From Microbacterium enclense (GTDB taxonomy: Bacteria > Actinomycetota > Actinomycetes > Actinomycetales > Microbacteriaceae): a stretch of DNA of 64,000 bases. A program made the translations under genes and the position numbers. Numbering within the stretch: the first letter of the stretch is position 1; each line of letters opens with the position of its first letter. The notes under the pieces were generated by a model that saw only the letters and a program-made list of their open reading frames with translations, had not been told where the DNA came from and ran no database searches. The stretch lies in contig CP116226.1 of assembly GCA_038182865.1 (NCBI GenBank), positions 3,162,001 through 3,226,000 of the forward strand, in the 5' to 3' direction. This document shows positions 27,190 through 35,658 of this stretch, one piece after another.

Positions 27190-28443
27190 ATGCCCCTCGC
27201 CCGCGACGCCCGACTCGCGGTCGGTCTCCTGCGCAAGGCTCTGGCCACACGCACCGCCCGTCGCGATCTGCACCGCGCCCTCGCCGCGCGCGGGCCACTT
27301 CCGCACGCGACATTCCGCATCGCGGTGTACTTCGCCGACGGTGCGGTGAACATGTACCAGATGCGTCAGTGGTACGCGCCCCTGCGCGACCTCGCGAGGA
27401 CGTGGCCCGTCGTCGTCATCAGCCGTTCGATCCGCGGTGCCGACGCTCTGCTGAAGGACGGAGAGCTCCCCGTGGCATTCGCCCCGACCGTCCGCGACGT
27501 CGAACAGGTGCTCGCTGAGCAGGACATCCGCCTCGTGTTCTACGTGAATCAGAACACGCGCAACTTCCAGATGTTCCGGTACGGGCGTCGTTGGCACGTG
27601 TTCATCAATCACGGCGAGTCCGACAAGATGTACATGACCACCAACCAGTTCAAGGCGTACGACTACGCCTTCATCGCCGGAGACGCCGCGCGGGAGCGGC
27701 TCGGACGGGTGCTCTGGGACTACGACCTCGACCGGCGGACGTTCTCGATCGGCCGCCCCCAAGCCGACCACGTCGCCGGAGACGCGCCCTTCGACCCGGA
27801 CGACCGCACGGTCGTCCTCTACGCGCCGACCTGGGAAGGCGACCGCCCGTCGGCGCATTACGGCTCCGTCCGGTCCCACGGTGAAGCCCTGGTGGAGGCG
27901 CTCCTCGCTTCCGGGCGTCACCGCGTGATCTATCGCCCGCACCCGCGGTCCGGGGTGATCGATTCCGAGTACGCAGCCGCGAACGCCCGGATCGTGGCGG
28001 CCCTCTCCGCCGCGAATCGCGCCGACCCCTCCGCCCGCCACACCTACGACGCGTCATCCACGCTGGGGTGGCAGCTGCGGGTCGCCGACCTCGCGATCCT
28101 CGATATCTCGGCGATGGTCTATGACCGGCTCGCGCTCGGTGCGCCGCTCATCGTCACCCGCCCCGCCGACCCCGAAGCCCTCGTCGACGACGCGGGGTAC
28201 CTCTCGGCGTGCGAGTGGCTGGATGCCGGGCGTGCGGGCGCCGTGATCGAGGAGGCCGATCGGGTACTGGGCGATCCCGAGGTAGGCGACCGTCTCCGGT
28301 ACTGGGTGCAGCACTACTTCGGCGACACGACGCCGGGTGCCTCGACACGTCGCTTCCACGCCGCCGTCGAGGAGCTCATGCGTCGCTGGGACACCTGGCA
28401 CGGACGAGGCTCCGAGTCCCGCGAGGGAGAGATCGCCGGTTAA
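27190..28443 (+). CDS. CDP-glycerol glycerophosphotransferase-like protein 3 (divergent)
   Basis: 417 residues. The overall family architecture is recognisable (APTWEGDRPSAHYGS, YRPHPRSG, ending LRYWVQHYFGD), but the two signature motifs are altered: the histidine segment reads FINHGESDKMY and the C-terminal motif reads ILDISAMVYDRL in place of TDYSS. The key His is kept. It may use another nucleotide-activated donor. The ATG is exactly six bases after TACCCT (27178-27183), suggesting a leaderless mRNA. Its TAA stop overlaps the TAA of the convergent maltokinase gene in a shared TTAA. Confidence 0.75.
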   Translation: MPLARDARLAVGLLRKALATRTARRDLHRALAARGPLPHATFRIAVYFADGAVNMYQMRQWYAPLRDLARTWPVVVISRSIRGADALLKDGELPVAFAPTVRDVEQVLAEQDIRLVFYVNQNTRNFQMFRYGRRWHVFINHGESDKMYMTTNQFKAYDYAFIAGDAARERLGRVLWDYDLDRRTFSIGRPQADHVAGDAPFDPDDRTVVLYAPTWEGDRPSAHYGSVRSHGEALVEALLASGRHRVIYRPHPRSGVIDSEYAAANARIVAALSAANRADPSARHTYDASSTLGWQLRVADLAILDISAMVYDRLALGAPLIVTRPADPEALVDDAGYLSACEWLDAGRAGAVIEEADRVLGDPEVGDRLRYWVQHYFGDTTPGASTRRFHAAVEELMRRWDTWHGRGSESREGEIAG

Positions 28444-29768
28444 AGTGCGGCGGTGAGACGTCCGATCGCGGCGAGCGGGATGCCGAGCCAGTCCGGGCGG
28501 TTGCGTGTCTCGTAGATCGCTTCGTAGACGGCTTTGTCCAGCTCGAACGCCGCGAGAAGATCACTACCGCCCGGGATCCGGCCGCCGGTCGTGGCGGCAT
28601 AGCCCTCGAGGAACGCCTGCTGCGCGGCGATGACCCATGTGCGAACCGTGGCGCCGTCGTCGTCGGCGATCGCACCCGAGACGTAGTCGAACGAACGGAG
28701 CATCCCCGCGACGTCCCGCACCGCCAGATCGGGCAGGAGCCTCTCCGCCATCGGCCGCAGCGGCTCGCCCTCGAAGTCGAGCAGAACCCACCCGTTGCTC
28801 GGCGTGTGGAGCACCTGTCCGAGGTGGAGGTCGCCGTGCACACGCTGCAACGCAGGCCAGTCGGCGGCGGCCGCCCGGGCGTAGACCTCACGGATTCGAG
28901 CGACGTGGGGCAGGAGAGACGGGACCTCGTCGACGGCGATGGCAAGACGTCGTTCCCACGCGCCCACGACAGCGGCGCGATCGCCCTCGGCGGCTGCGCG
29001 GGTGGGGAAGGCGGTGGCCAGAGAGACGTGCATGCGCGCGACGCTCTCTCCGAGTGCCCGGGCCGGCTCCTGGAAGTCCTGGTCGGCCGCGGCCGCGGTG
29101 AGCGCGACGCGCCACGCGTCCTCCACGCCCTCGAAGAACTGCTGGGCGAACGCCAACGAACCGGTCAGCGGGCTACCGGACGACGACGTCCAGGTGCCGC
29201 GCACCTCGCCGATCGCCGCGGGAACGAAGGTAGCACCCGCCGCGGCGAGCGCGGAGGGGAGTTCGACGTCGGGATTGAGCCCGGCATTCACCTGCCGGAA
29301 GAGCTTGCAGATGACCGGGATGCCGTCGCCTTCGGGGCGGAAGATGATGGAGGTGTTCGACTGCTCACCGCTGAGGACGCGGGCCTGGGCCGTGGGTGCG
29401 GCGGCCCCGGCAGGCGACAACGCGATGGCTTCGAGCCCCGCCTCCGCCGTCAGCGGGGTGCCGAGGGTCACCGCCCGGTAGAGCAGATCGGTGAACGCAT
29501 CGTCGGTCGTGGCATCCGCCCAGACCGTCTCCTCCGCCTCGGGGCCGATGAGGCTTCCCGGGAGGACGCTGCCCGCCGGGCGAGCGACGACGGGCACCTG
29601 GTAGACGATCGCGGGCTCGGCGGCGTCGTCGCGGACGAGCAGGAGCCGCGTGCGCGGTGCGCTCACCTCCCACGACGCGACGAGGGTCAACCGCGGGTCG
29701 CGCCCCTTCGTGCCGTACCAGCGCTGCCGCGGCATCCAGACCGCGAGGAGATCGAGGAGGTCGCCCAT
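28440..29768 (-). CDS. Maltokinase (Mak/Pep2-like)
   Basis: 442 residues. The N-terminal cap (MPRQRWYGTKGRDP) and the kinase core RVHGDLHLGQVL with LLDFEGEP (catalytic Asp and Mg-binding Asp) are diagnostic of maltokinase, which makes maltose-1-phosphate from maltose and ATP for the TreS-Mak-GlgE glucan pathway. The usual partners treS, glgE and glgB are not in the window, so the gene is detached from its pathway here. Length fits the family (about 440-460). Confidence 0.88.
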   Translation of the reverse strand: MGDLLDLLAVWMPRQRWYGTKGRDPRLTLVASWEVSAPRTRLLLVRDDAAEPAIVYQVPVVARPAGSVLPGSLIGPEAEETVWADATTDDAFTDLLYRAVTLGTPLTAEAGLEAIALSPAGAAAPTAQARVLSGEQSNTSIIFRPEGDGIPVICKLFRQVNAGLNPDVELPSALAAAGATFVPAAIGEVRGTWTSSSGSPLTGSLAFAQQFFEGVEDAWRVALTAAAADQDFQEPARALGESVARMHVSLATAFPTRAAAEGDRAAVVGAWERRLAIAVDEVPSLLPHVARIREVYARAAAADWPALQRVHGDLHLGQVLHTPSNGWVLLDFEGEPLRPMAERLLPDLAVRDVAGMLRSFDYVSGAIADDDGATVRTWVIAAQQAFLEGYAATTGGRIPGGSDLLAAFELDKAVYEAIYETRNRPDWLGIPLAAIGRLTAAL

Positions 29769-29838
29769 GCCGCGAGAGTAGCCCGCCGAGGCGAACACCG
29801 CCCGGGTCTTGCGTCGGGGGTGCGAGAAATGAGAGGGC

Positions 29839-30789
29839 TCAGGATGCCGTGCCCTCACCCGTCTCGCCTGTCGGGGTCCGGTCGTCGATCGAGGTCTTCT
29901 TCCGGCGTGGCAGTGCTTTTCGCGCGATCGATCCGGTGCGCCGCCCCGCCGTTCCCATCGCGTCGGCCACCGCGCCGCCGACGCGGTGTACCCCCGTGAC
30001 CGCGGCACGCTCGATCCGCTCGGATCCTGGACGGGGCTCGACGTCGGCGGGAAGCACGAGAGGGGGAGGCCCGAAAGCGCGCCGTGCATTGACCAGGACA
30101 CGACGCCCGAGAATGTGGTTTCCGGCGCCGCCGACGACCGCGCCGACCCCGAAGGGGAGCGCTTTGCCGAGCCAGGACGCGCCGCCGCGTGCGGCGAACT
30201 GGCGTACGAAGGTGGTCTTGAGACGATCCACGAGCGGCGCGACGGCGGCGCGAGGGAGGGTCTTCGTCACGAGGTCGCCCCAGTATGTCGATCGGGACGC
30301 GCCGCGTCCGGCGGCCTGAGAGGCGAGCTGCGCCACGAGATCGGTGCCCTCCTTGCCGAGCATCAGTGTCAGGACGAGAGCCCGAGCGCGGTCCGGATCG
30401 TCCATCGCCACCCCGTGGACCTCGGCGACCGATTGCGCGTAGAGCGCAGTGGCTTCCAAGAACCCGATGGTCTCGACCCCGCTGAGGGCCAGGGTGATAC
30501 CCGTGGTGATTCCAGGGACGACGGCGGTCGCCCCGACCGCGGCGCCGCCCGTGGTCACCGCGGCGAGATAGCGCCGTTCGAGGATCCGCAGGATCTCCTG
30601 GGTGGTGGCATCCCTGTGGCGGAGGCGAATGCTGCGCAGGTGAGCGAGCACGACCGGGCGCTGCACCGCGAGTGCGCGGTCGAGCAGACGGATCAGCGCA
30701 GGATGTTCCTCGGACCCGACCGGGGGGAGCCCGCCCTTCCAGGGCGCGTCGTCGGAAAGGGAGTGGATGCGGTGCACCTTCTCAGCCAT
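29839..30789 (-). CDS. EcsC-family protein
   Basis: 316 residues. Central hydrophobic/amphipathic helices (TGGAAVGATAVVPGITTG, GVETIGFLEATALYAQSVAEV) match the EcsC domain, named after the third gene of the Bacillus ecs operon. The tail after residue 270 is basic and disordered (RKALPRRKKTS). Probably peripheral to the membrane. Function unknown in actinobacteria. Confidence 0.7.
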   Translation of the reverse strand: MAEKVHRIHSLSDDAPWKGGLPPVGSEEHPALIRLLDRALAVQRPVVLAHLRSIRLRHRDATTQEILRILERRYLAAVTTGGAAVGATAVVPGITTGITLALSGVETIGFLEATALYAQSVAEVHGVAMDDPDRARALVLTLMLGKEGTDLVAQLASQAAGRGASRSTYWGDLVTKTLPRAAVAPLVDRLKTTFVRQFAARGGASWLGKALPFGVGAVVGGAGNHILGRRVLVNARRAFGPPPLVLPADVEPRPGSERIERAAVTGVHRVGGAVADAMGTAGRRTGSIARKALPRRKKTSIDDRTPTGETGEGTAS

Positions 30790-30879
30790 GCCGACATCCT
30801 CTCCCGAGACTCCACGCGCCGGGGGCCGCTTGACGGGCAGGGTGTCGGCCTCCGCGTGGCTGAGGCGTCCGAGGGCGGA

Positions 30880-31572
30880 TCAGACGAAGAGGTTCGCGCG
30901 CTCGAGATCTTCCGCGAAGTCGACCTCGACGGCGTAGAGATCGGAGATGTCGAGGGGCTCGACCCGCAGCCCGTCGTGCGTGATGGCGAGCTCGATGCCG
31001 CGCTCGAAGTAGTCCTGGTCACCGACGCGCTGGAGCTGTCGCTGGAGGGCCTTCTTATCGCGCGAGGACACGTAGTTGATGCCGACCGCTTCACCGATCC
31101 CTCCGACCACGACCTTCGACAGCTCCTTCACGAATCCTTCCGCGTCGACGGTGTACTTGACCTCTTCGTCGCCGACGCTCGCGGTGTCGACGGTCACGAA
31201 CGAGCGATCGGCGTCGACGAGCTCAGCGGCGCGGCCGAGCACACGCGGGTCGAACACGACGTCGCCGTTCATCCACAGCACGCCGGCGCGGCCCGTCTTC
31301 GCGAGCGCCCGCAGAAGACTCTTCGAGGTGTTCGTCTGGTCGTAGCGGTCGTTGTATACGTAATCGGCGTCGGGGAAGGCATCGACGATGGTCTCGGCGC
31401 GGTAGCCGACGACCGTGGTGATGCGTGCGGCGCCGCCGAAAGCGGCACGGATGTTGTCGTGCTGCTGCTGCATGATGCTGCGGCCGTCAGCGAGGGGAGT
31501 GAGGGGTTTCGGCAGGCTGCGGCCGAGGCGCGAACCCATGCCCGCGGCGAGGATCACGATTTGAACAGTCAA
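30880..31572 (-). CDS. NTP transferase, phosphocholine-cytidylyltransferase-like
   Basis: 230 residues, nucleotidyltransferase fold. VILAAGMGSRLG and LPKPLTPL form the NTP-binding loop; LWMNGDVVFD holds the metal-binding Asp; VKYTVDAEGFVKELSK follows as in LicC-like enzymes. I choose the TTG at 31572 because AGGAG lies six bases upstream and homologues begin at MTVQIVILAAG; an ATG at 31602 would add ten residues but has a poor site. It may produce a CDP-activated alcohol for the nearby CDP-glycerol-type transferases; this is inferred from proximity. Confidence 0.78.
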   Translation of the reverse strand: MTVQIVILAAGMGSRLGRSLPKPLTPLADGRSIMQQQHDNIRAAFGGAARITTVVGYRAETIVDAFPDADYVYNDRYDQTNTSKSLLRALAKTGRAGVLWMNGDVVFDPRVLGRAAELVDADRSFVTVDTASVGDEEVKYTVDAEGFVKELSKVVVGGIGEAVGINYVSSRDKKALQRQLQRVGDQDYFERGIELAITHDGLRVEPLDISDLYAVEVDFAEDLERANLFV

Positions 31573-31771
31573 GGCTGGCTCCTGGGGGGGATGAGTCGTC
31601 ATGTCCGGTTCACCGGAATGTCACGCCTTCGTGTTCTGTCGATGCTAGCGAAACCCCTCCTCGGGGTGGCATGATTCGCGCCACTCGTTGCGCTTTCGTG
31701 ATGGGCTTCCGCGTCTTGCACACGATCACCCCGCGTGCGGTGGTGTCGGAGGGGCTTGCTAGTTTGGAGTG

Positions 31772-33748
31772 ATGACAGCGTCGCTGCCGCAGCCCCACGA
31801 ATCGTCCGCCCCTCGGTCGGACGACGATGCGGTGAGCGCCGATCCCACACCCCAGACACCTCCGACCCCGAAACCGCGCACCCCGCGGGCACCGCGATCG
31901 ACCACCCCACGCGCGCCGCGAACGTCGACCGCGCGGACGCCGCGGAGTGTCGCCTCGACGTCCGACACGCCGGATGAGGGGCAAACCGCCACGGGCTCTT
32001 CGCCCGCATCCCCCGCCAAGAAGCGACCCGCGGCGAAGAAGCCCGCGACTCCTCGCAAGCCCGCGGCGCCCCGCAAGCCGGCGGCCCCGCGTCGACCCGC
32101 CGCGCCGAGGTCGACCGCAGCGGAGAAATCCGCGACCACGGCCGTGGAACCTGAGGCGGTCGGAGCGCAGACAGTTGCGGACGACCTCGTCATTCCCCCG
32201 CGCCCGCCGCTTCCCGCGACCGCCGGCGCGGGAGACCCTTCTCCGGCCGACACAGCGCCGTCAGACGCGGCGGTGCCAGAGGTTGCGGTGACTGATGCCG
32301 TGCTGCCGGAAACAGAGGCACCGGATGCCGCTCCGTCGGGTGCTGCTCCGAGTGATGCCGCGGCGACGGATGCGGAAGCGGTTGATGCTGCGGCGTCCGA
32401 ACCCGCCGCTGCGGAGGGGGATCGCGCTCTGGACACCCCTGAGGACGAGGCCTCCGAGTCGCCCGCCGAGGGCGTGCAGACCGGTGGGACGGAGGATCCG
32501 ACTCCTCCCGATGCCGCCGTGGAGGAACCCCTCGCCGCCGAGGCGATTGATCAGTCAGACGCGGTGCGCGTCGAGTCCGGCGATGACGACGACGAAACGT
32601 CCCTCGCAGTCGATTCGATCGGCGAGGTGAATCCGCTCCCCGAGGCAGAACAGTCATCCGATGCCGTGCAGCCCGAAGCTCTCGCGGTCGGCGAGACGCG
32701 GTCGGATGAGTCCGAGGTGCCGGAGTCGGCCCCCGATGACGCGGCATCCGTCGAGGATCCGACGCCGCCTGAGGTGGCTGTCGAAGAACCCCCGGTGGAG
32801 ACCGAACATACCCCTGACGAGGTGGTTGATGACGCGGTCGCTCAGGAAGAGGCGGAGCCCGCCCCCGGCGACCCGGTCGTCCACGAGGACGAATCTGAAG
32901 CACGAGAGCCCGAGCCGACCGCCGCATCATCGGCCGGGGCCGCGATCGGCGCAGCCTCGGTCGAGGCGAATGCCGCCGCCGACGAGGCGGTTCCCGCCCT
33001 CACTCTGCGCAACGTGACGAAGACCTTCGGCGAGCTGCGCGCCGTCGACGGCATCGACCTCACCATCCCCGCTGGTTCGTTCTATGGTCTCGTCGGTCCC
33101 AACGGAGCGGGCAAGACCACCACGCTGTCGATCATCGCCGGCCTCCTCCGCGCGGACGGGGGCACCGTGTCGATCAACGGGGTCGACGCCGCCCGTCAGT
33201 CACGGGTCGCCAAGAAGATGATCGGCGTGCTCCCCGACCGGCTACGGACCTTCGACCGGCTGACGGGCCGGCAGCTGTTGTCGTACTACGGCGCTCTCCG
33301 CGGACTGCCCGCGGCCCTCGTGGAGAGCCGTGCCGCCGACCTCGCGCGCGCCTTCGACCTTGTCGACGCCCTCGCGCGTCCGGTCTCCGACTACTCCGCG
33401 GGTATGACCAAGAAGGTGATGCTCGCCGGGGCGATGATCCACTCGCCGCGTCTTCTCGTCCTCGACGAGCCTTTCGAGGCCGTCGATCCGGTGTCGAGCG
33501 CCGTGATCCTCGACATCCTGGGTGCGTATGTCGCCCACGGCGGCACGGTCATCCTGTCCAGCCACGGAATGGAGCTGGTGGAACGCGTGTGCTCGCGCGT
33601 TGCGGTCATCGTGTCGGGACAGGTGCTCGCCGAGGGCACGGTCGACGAGGTACGTGGTGAGGCCAGCCTCGAACAGCGCTTCCTCGAACTCGCGGGCGGT
33701 CTCGGCGACGTGGAGGGCCTGGAGTGGTTGCACACGTTCTCCGGCTGA
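31772..33748 (+). CDS. ABC transporter ATP-binding protein with a 405-residue disordered N-terminal tail
   Basis: 658 residues, but the ABC ATPase occupies only about 406-640: Walker A GPNGAGKTTT, signature YSAGMTKKV (in place of LSGGQ), Walker B LLVLDEPF and H-loop SSHGME. Ahead of it are a Pro/Thr/Arg-rich segment (1-75), a histone-H1-like basic run of KKPA/RKPA repeats (about 80-118) and roughly 280 residues of acidic Ala/Pro/Glu/Asp sequence. ATPases of this export type are normally 230-330 residues. TAGTTT ends six bases before the ATG, suggesting a leaderless mRNA. The permease gene overlaps its end. Confidence 0.85.
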   Translation: MTASLPQPHESSAPRSDDDAVSADPTPQTPPTPKPRTPRAPRSTTPRAPRTSTARTPRSVASTSDTPDEGQTATGSSPASPAKKRPAAKKPATPRKPAAPRKPAAPRRPAAPRSTAAEKSATTAVEPEAVGAQTVADDLVIPPRPPLPATAGAGDPSPADTAPSDAAVPEVAVTDAVLPETEAPDAAPSGAAPSDAAATDAEAVDAAASEPAAAEGDRALDTPEDEASESPAEGVQTGGTEDPTPPDAAVEEPLAAEAIDQSDAVRVESGDDDDETSLAVDSIGEVNPLPEAEQSSDAVQPEALAVGETRSDESEVPESAPDDAASVEDPTPPEVAVEEPPVETEHTPDEVVDDAVAQEEAEPAPGDPVVHEDESEAREPEPTAASSAGAAIGAASVEANAAADEAVPALTLRNVTKTFGELRAVDGIDLTIPAGSFYGLVGPNGAGKTTTLSIIAGLLRADGGTVSINGVDAARQSRVAKKMIGVLPDRLRTFDRLTGRQLLSYYGALRGLPAALVESRAADLARAFDLVDALARPVSDYSAGMTKKVMLAGAMIHSPRLLVLDEPFEAVDPVSSAVILDILGAYVAHGGTVILSSHGMELVERVCSRVAVIVSGQVLAEGTVDEVRGEASLEQRFLELAGGLGDVEGLEWLHTFSG

Positions 33749-35286
33749 GGCTGGCCATGATGCTCGGAGCTCTTCGGGGTGACCGAGACGACGTGCTTCG
33801 CCGGGCGGTAGGTCTTTTCGTGCTTCTCGCCGGCACCATTTTCGCCGCCGTCAACGCGAGCGGGCTCGGTGAGGTCGACCGCCTCACCGCCGGTGTGGTG
33901 ACGGTGCTCGCCGGCTCTGCGATCACCCTCGGTTTCGCGGTCGGCCCGCCGGTGACGGCATCCGTCGATCCGCTCGATCCACGCCGGTTCGCCGTGGTCG
34001 GCGCCGAACCGCGCCCCCTCGCCGGGGCTCTGCTGCTCGCGGGGTTCGTCAGCGTCCCCGTACTCGCCGTGCTCGTCCTCGCGATCAGCGTCGCCGTCGC
34101 GTGGAGCGCGCAGGGAGCGAGTGCGTTCGCGATCGTCGCAGCGATCGTCCTCGGCCTCGCGACGTGCGTCCTGCTCGCGCGCGTCAGCATGGCGCTCGGC
34201 GCCTTGGTGAAGCGCCCCCGGCAATCTCGTGAGCTGGCGGGTGTGTACCTCGTCGCCGTCCTGGTCGTCGTCGTGCCCGTCGCGGTCTTCCTCGGCTCGC
34301 TCGAGTGGCGGGGCACCGTGCCCTCACAGCTGGTGTCGGCGGCTGACGTGCTCGCCTGGACTCCCGTGGGTGCCGCGTGGGGGATCGCTCTCGCGCCGAC
34401 GCCGGGTGCGGCAGTCGGCAGCGCGGTCGTGGCCGTCGCCACGGTGGCCGTGCTCACCGTGCTCTGGTACACGTTGGTGCGGATCCTGCTCACCACCACC
34501 CCGCGTCCGGTCGCCGTCCGCGAGCGGGGCGGGCTGGGATGGTTCGCCCTGCTCCCGGGGACACCCGGGGGAGCGGTCGCCGCACGGAGCCTGTCGTACT
34601 GGCTGCGTGATCGGCGCTACCTCGTGAACATCGTGATCGTGCCTATCGCAGCCGTGCTGTCGATGGTTCCGCTGGTGGTGGCCGGGGTTCCGATCGAACT
34701 CGCGGCCCTCCTCCCGGTACCCATCATGGCCCTGTTCTTCGGCTGGCTCCCGCACAACGATCTCGCTTATGACTCCACCGCCCTCTGGATGCATATCGCC
34801 AGCGGTGTCCGCGGACTGTCCGACCGCATCGGCCGACTCGTGCCGGTTCTGCTGATCGGTCTGCCGATCCTCGCCGTCTCGATTCCCCTCGCCGTCGTCG
34901 CGCACGGACGGTGGGCGATCCTGCCGGCCCTCATCGGGGTCTGCGCGGCGTTGTTCCTCTCCGGTCTCGGTCTCTCCAGCATCTCGTCGGTCATCGCGCC
35001 CTATCCGGTGTCGCGTCCCGGGGACAGTCCGTTCCAGCAGCCGCAGCGCACCGGCTCCGGCGGTGTCGTGGCCCAGGCCCTCGTCCTGCTGGGGTCGATT
35101 CTGGCCGCGACCCCGGCGATCTGGCTGGCCGGTCAGGCTCTGGCATCCGGGGCCGAAGACGCGCTTCCTGCGCTCTGGGCGGGCGTCGGGGCTGGAGTCG
35201 TGGTCCTCATCGTGGGCGTCGCGGTCGGAGCGGTGCTGTTCGAACGTCGAGGGACCCGTCTGATGGAGTTCGCCGAGGCCACCTGA
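33724..35286 (+). CDS. ABC transporter permease (ABC-2-like, about 12 helices)
   Basis: 520 residues, nearly all hydrophobic helices; an N-terminal MVAHVLRLRLAMMLGALRGD amphipathic start leads into helix 1. The GTG at 33724 has GGAGGG six bases upstream and lies inside the ATPase gene (25-base overlap), so the two are coupled. It forms the membrane half of the transporter; the substrate is unknown. Ends in RRGTRLMEFAEAT, cytoplasmic. Confidence 0.85.
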   Translation: MVAHVLRLRLAMMLGALRGDRDDVLRRAVGLFVLLAGTIFAAVNASGLGEVDRLTAGVVTVLAGSAITLGFAVGPPVTASVDPLDPRRFAVVGAEPRPLAGALLLAGFVSVPVLAVLVLAISVAVAWSAQGASAFAIVAAIVLGLATCVLLARVSMALGALVKRPRQSRELAGVYLVAVLVVVVPVAVFLGSLEWRGTVPSQLVSAADVLAWTPVGAAWGIALAPTPGAAVGSAVVAVATVAVLTVLWYTLVRILLTTTPRPVAVRERGGLGWFALLPGTPGGAVAARSLSYWLRDRRYLVNIVIVPIAAVLSMVPLVVAGVPIELAALLPVPIMALFFGWLPHNDLAYDSTALWMHIASGVRGLSDRIGRLVPVLLIGLPILAVSIPLAVVAHGRWAILPALIGVCAALFLSGLGLSSISSVIAPYPVSRPGDSPFQQPQRTGSGGVVAQALVLLGSILAATPAIWLAGQALASGAEDALPALWAGVGAGVVVLIVGVAVGAVLFERRGTRLMEFAEAT

Positions 35287-35367
35287 CGCCTCCCGCACCG
35301 CGCCCGAGACGACGCGGAGTCGAGGTTCAGGTCCGCATCCTGCGCTCCGCGGCTACACTGGCACACC

Positions 35368-35634
35368 ATGAGCACGCCTCTCGACAGCCCTGACAGCGGG
35401 GGTCTCGCGACCCTGGATCGTGAGCTCGATGAGCTCATCCGCGAAGAGAACATCGAGCCCGGCGACCACGAGCGCTTCTCGCATTACGTGAAGAAGGACA
35501 AGATCCTCGAGTCCGCTCTGACGGGCAAACCGGTGCGTGCGTTGTGCGGCAAGAAGTGGACGCCGGGGCGCGACCCCGAGAAGTTCCCCGTCTGCCCGCA
35601 GTGCAAAGAGATCTACGAGTCGCTGACCAAGTAA
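35368..35634 (+). CDS. DUF3039 domain protein
   Basis: 88 residues. The C-terminal half is the DUF3039 domain: HYVKKDKILESALTGKPV, ALCGKKWTPGRDPEKFPVCPQCKEIY, with three cysteines (CG, CPQC) that look like a zinc-binding site. TACACT lies eight bases before the ATG. The family is actinobacterial and usually near pncB and the murI-rph-rdgB genes, as here. Function unknown. Confidence 0.88.
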   Translation: MSTPLDSPDSGGLATLDRELDELIREENIEPGDHERFSHYVKKDKILESALTGKPVRALCGKKWTPGRDPEKFPVCPQCKEIYESLTK

Positions 35635-35658
35635 CGATCCGCGCGCGTCGACGCGCCC

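Noticed and set aside
30819..30859. CCACGCG...CGCGTGG inverted repeat before the cytidylyltransferase-like gene's end
   Set aside because: Seven-base GC-only arms with a long spacer are expected by chance in this composition.
31650..31668. ACCCC-TCCTC-GGGGT small hairpin between the cytidylyltransferase and ABC genes
   Set aside because: Five-base arms without a T run in a GC-rich region; not distinguishable from chance.
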